Below are positions 31,914-32,166 of a DNA stretch of 32,166 bases, piece by piece (positions within the stretch are counted from its first letter, which is position 1; every line of letters begins with the position of its first letter). A model generated the notes under the pieces. The model ran no database searches. It had not been told where the DNA came from and saw nothing but the letters and a program-made list of their open reading frames with translations. The position numbers and the translations under genes are program-made. The stretch comes from CAMENZ01 sp041854955 (lineage in GTDB: Bacteria; Bacillota; Clostridia; Peptostreptococcales; Anaerovoracaceae). The stretch lies in contig JBHADF010000027.1 of the NCBI GenBank assembly GCA_041854955.1, positions 1-32,166 of the forward strand. Reading direction: 5' to 3'.

Positions 31914-32138
31914 CTAGCTTCCTGCTAACGCCTCTATTACTATTCCACGCAGCATCTCCATAGAAATATCCAAATCAAATTCTTCAGAAAAGCCTTTACA
32001 TATCCGCTCTTCTTCGGCGATGCTATGTCCACATGTATTAAGACTACCCTGATGATAACTCTACACCAAGAAGATAGTCCGCACGCTCGTTGCAGGATGG
32101 AAGTTTACAAAATAAATGATGTCTTAGAATTAGTGTCA
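31914..32138 (-). pseudogene. Possible decayed coding sequence upstream of proC
   Basis: Two neighbouring frames on the minus strand look coding but are each short. One ends with CNERADYLLGVELSSG and a stop at 32044-32046. The frame beginning just before it continues to a stop at 31914-31916 with TCGHSIAEEERICKGFSEEF and a further helical stretch. A single-base change near 32047-32050 would join them into roughly 70-75 residues. There is no ATG or ribosome binding site in view and no family is recognised. A TTGACA at the upstream end (about 32133-32138) with a weak TTTATT 17 bases on may instead be the promoter of the proC operon. Confidence 0.3.
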
Positions 32139-32166
32139 AAACCGGATTAATTAGCATAATTATTCA

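Overview
The window looks like chromosomal DNA of a low-to-moderate G+C Bacillota, most likely an anaerobic member of the Clostridia. The evidence is strong AGGAGG-type ribosome binding sites, many intrinsic terminators, near-consensus TTGACA/TATAAT promoters with 17-base spacers, a cobalamin riboswitch, a LytTR/DUF3021 pair and an aldo/keto reductase carrying two [4Fe-4S] motifs. Almost all genes lie on the minus strand. The exceptions are a truncated gene at the left edge and two membrane-protein genes (5960-6658 and 23694-25331). I saw no rRNA, tRNA, CRISPR array, insertion sequence or prophage.

Layout, left to right. 1-2787: end of a hydrophilic protein, an APC amino-acid permease and an ADP-ribosylglycohydrolase. 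2867-5736: a compact operon of five small integral-membrane proteins (DUF3955, two unrecognised, DUF2871, one unrecognised) behind a TetR repressor gene. Identical palindromes, TTGAAC-N3-GTTCAA, lie at the tetR promoter and before the first structural gene. One operon member carries an apparent one-base frameshift. 5960-9511: an unknown membrane protein, a CPBP protease, a CorA-type channel, a small GNAT protein and a pirin gene split by one in-frame amber codon. 9610-11474: a GntR/YtrA-type repressor with an ABC-2 transporter; the promoter contains a clear operator. 11615-15583: an ECF sigma factor and its zinc-finger anti-sigma factor, followed by DUF1801, DUF2200, a macro-domain protein and a VWA protein. 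15707-16618: an unrecognised membrane protein.

16729-23551 is the most interesting region. A cobalamin riboswitch aptamer with an intrinsic terminator precedes a complete NikABCDE-type metal ABC importer, and a MATE-family transporter is the last gene of the same unit. Riboswitch control argues that the importer serves cobalt (or a cobalt complex) rather than nickel. The binding protein also has Ser where E. coli NikA has its nickel-ligand His.

23694-32166: a two-zinc-ribbon membrane protein, a DnaQ-like exonuclease with an operator-like repeat in its leader, and an ABC-2 exporter. Upstream of these is a tightly overlapping chain: proC, a probable GME-fold protein (DUF6873), a ferredoxin-type aldo/keto reductase, a LytTR regulator and DUF3021. 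The last 370 bases hold a structured proC leader and what may be a decayed gene. Functions are assigned from motifs read by eye; no database search was run.
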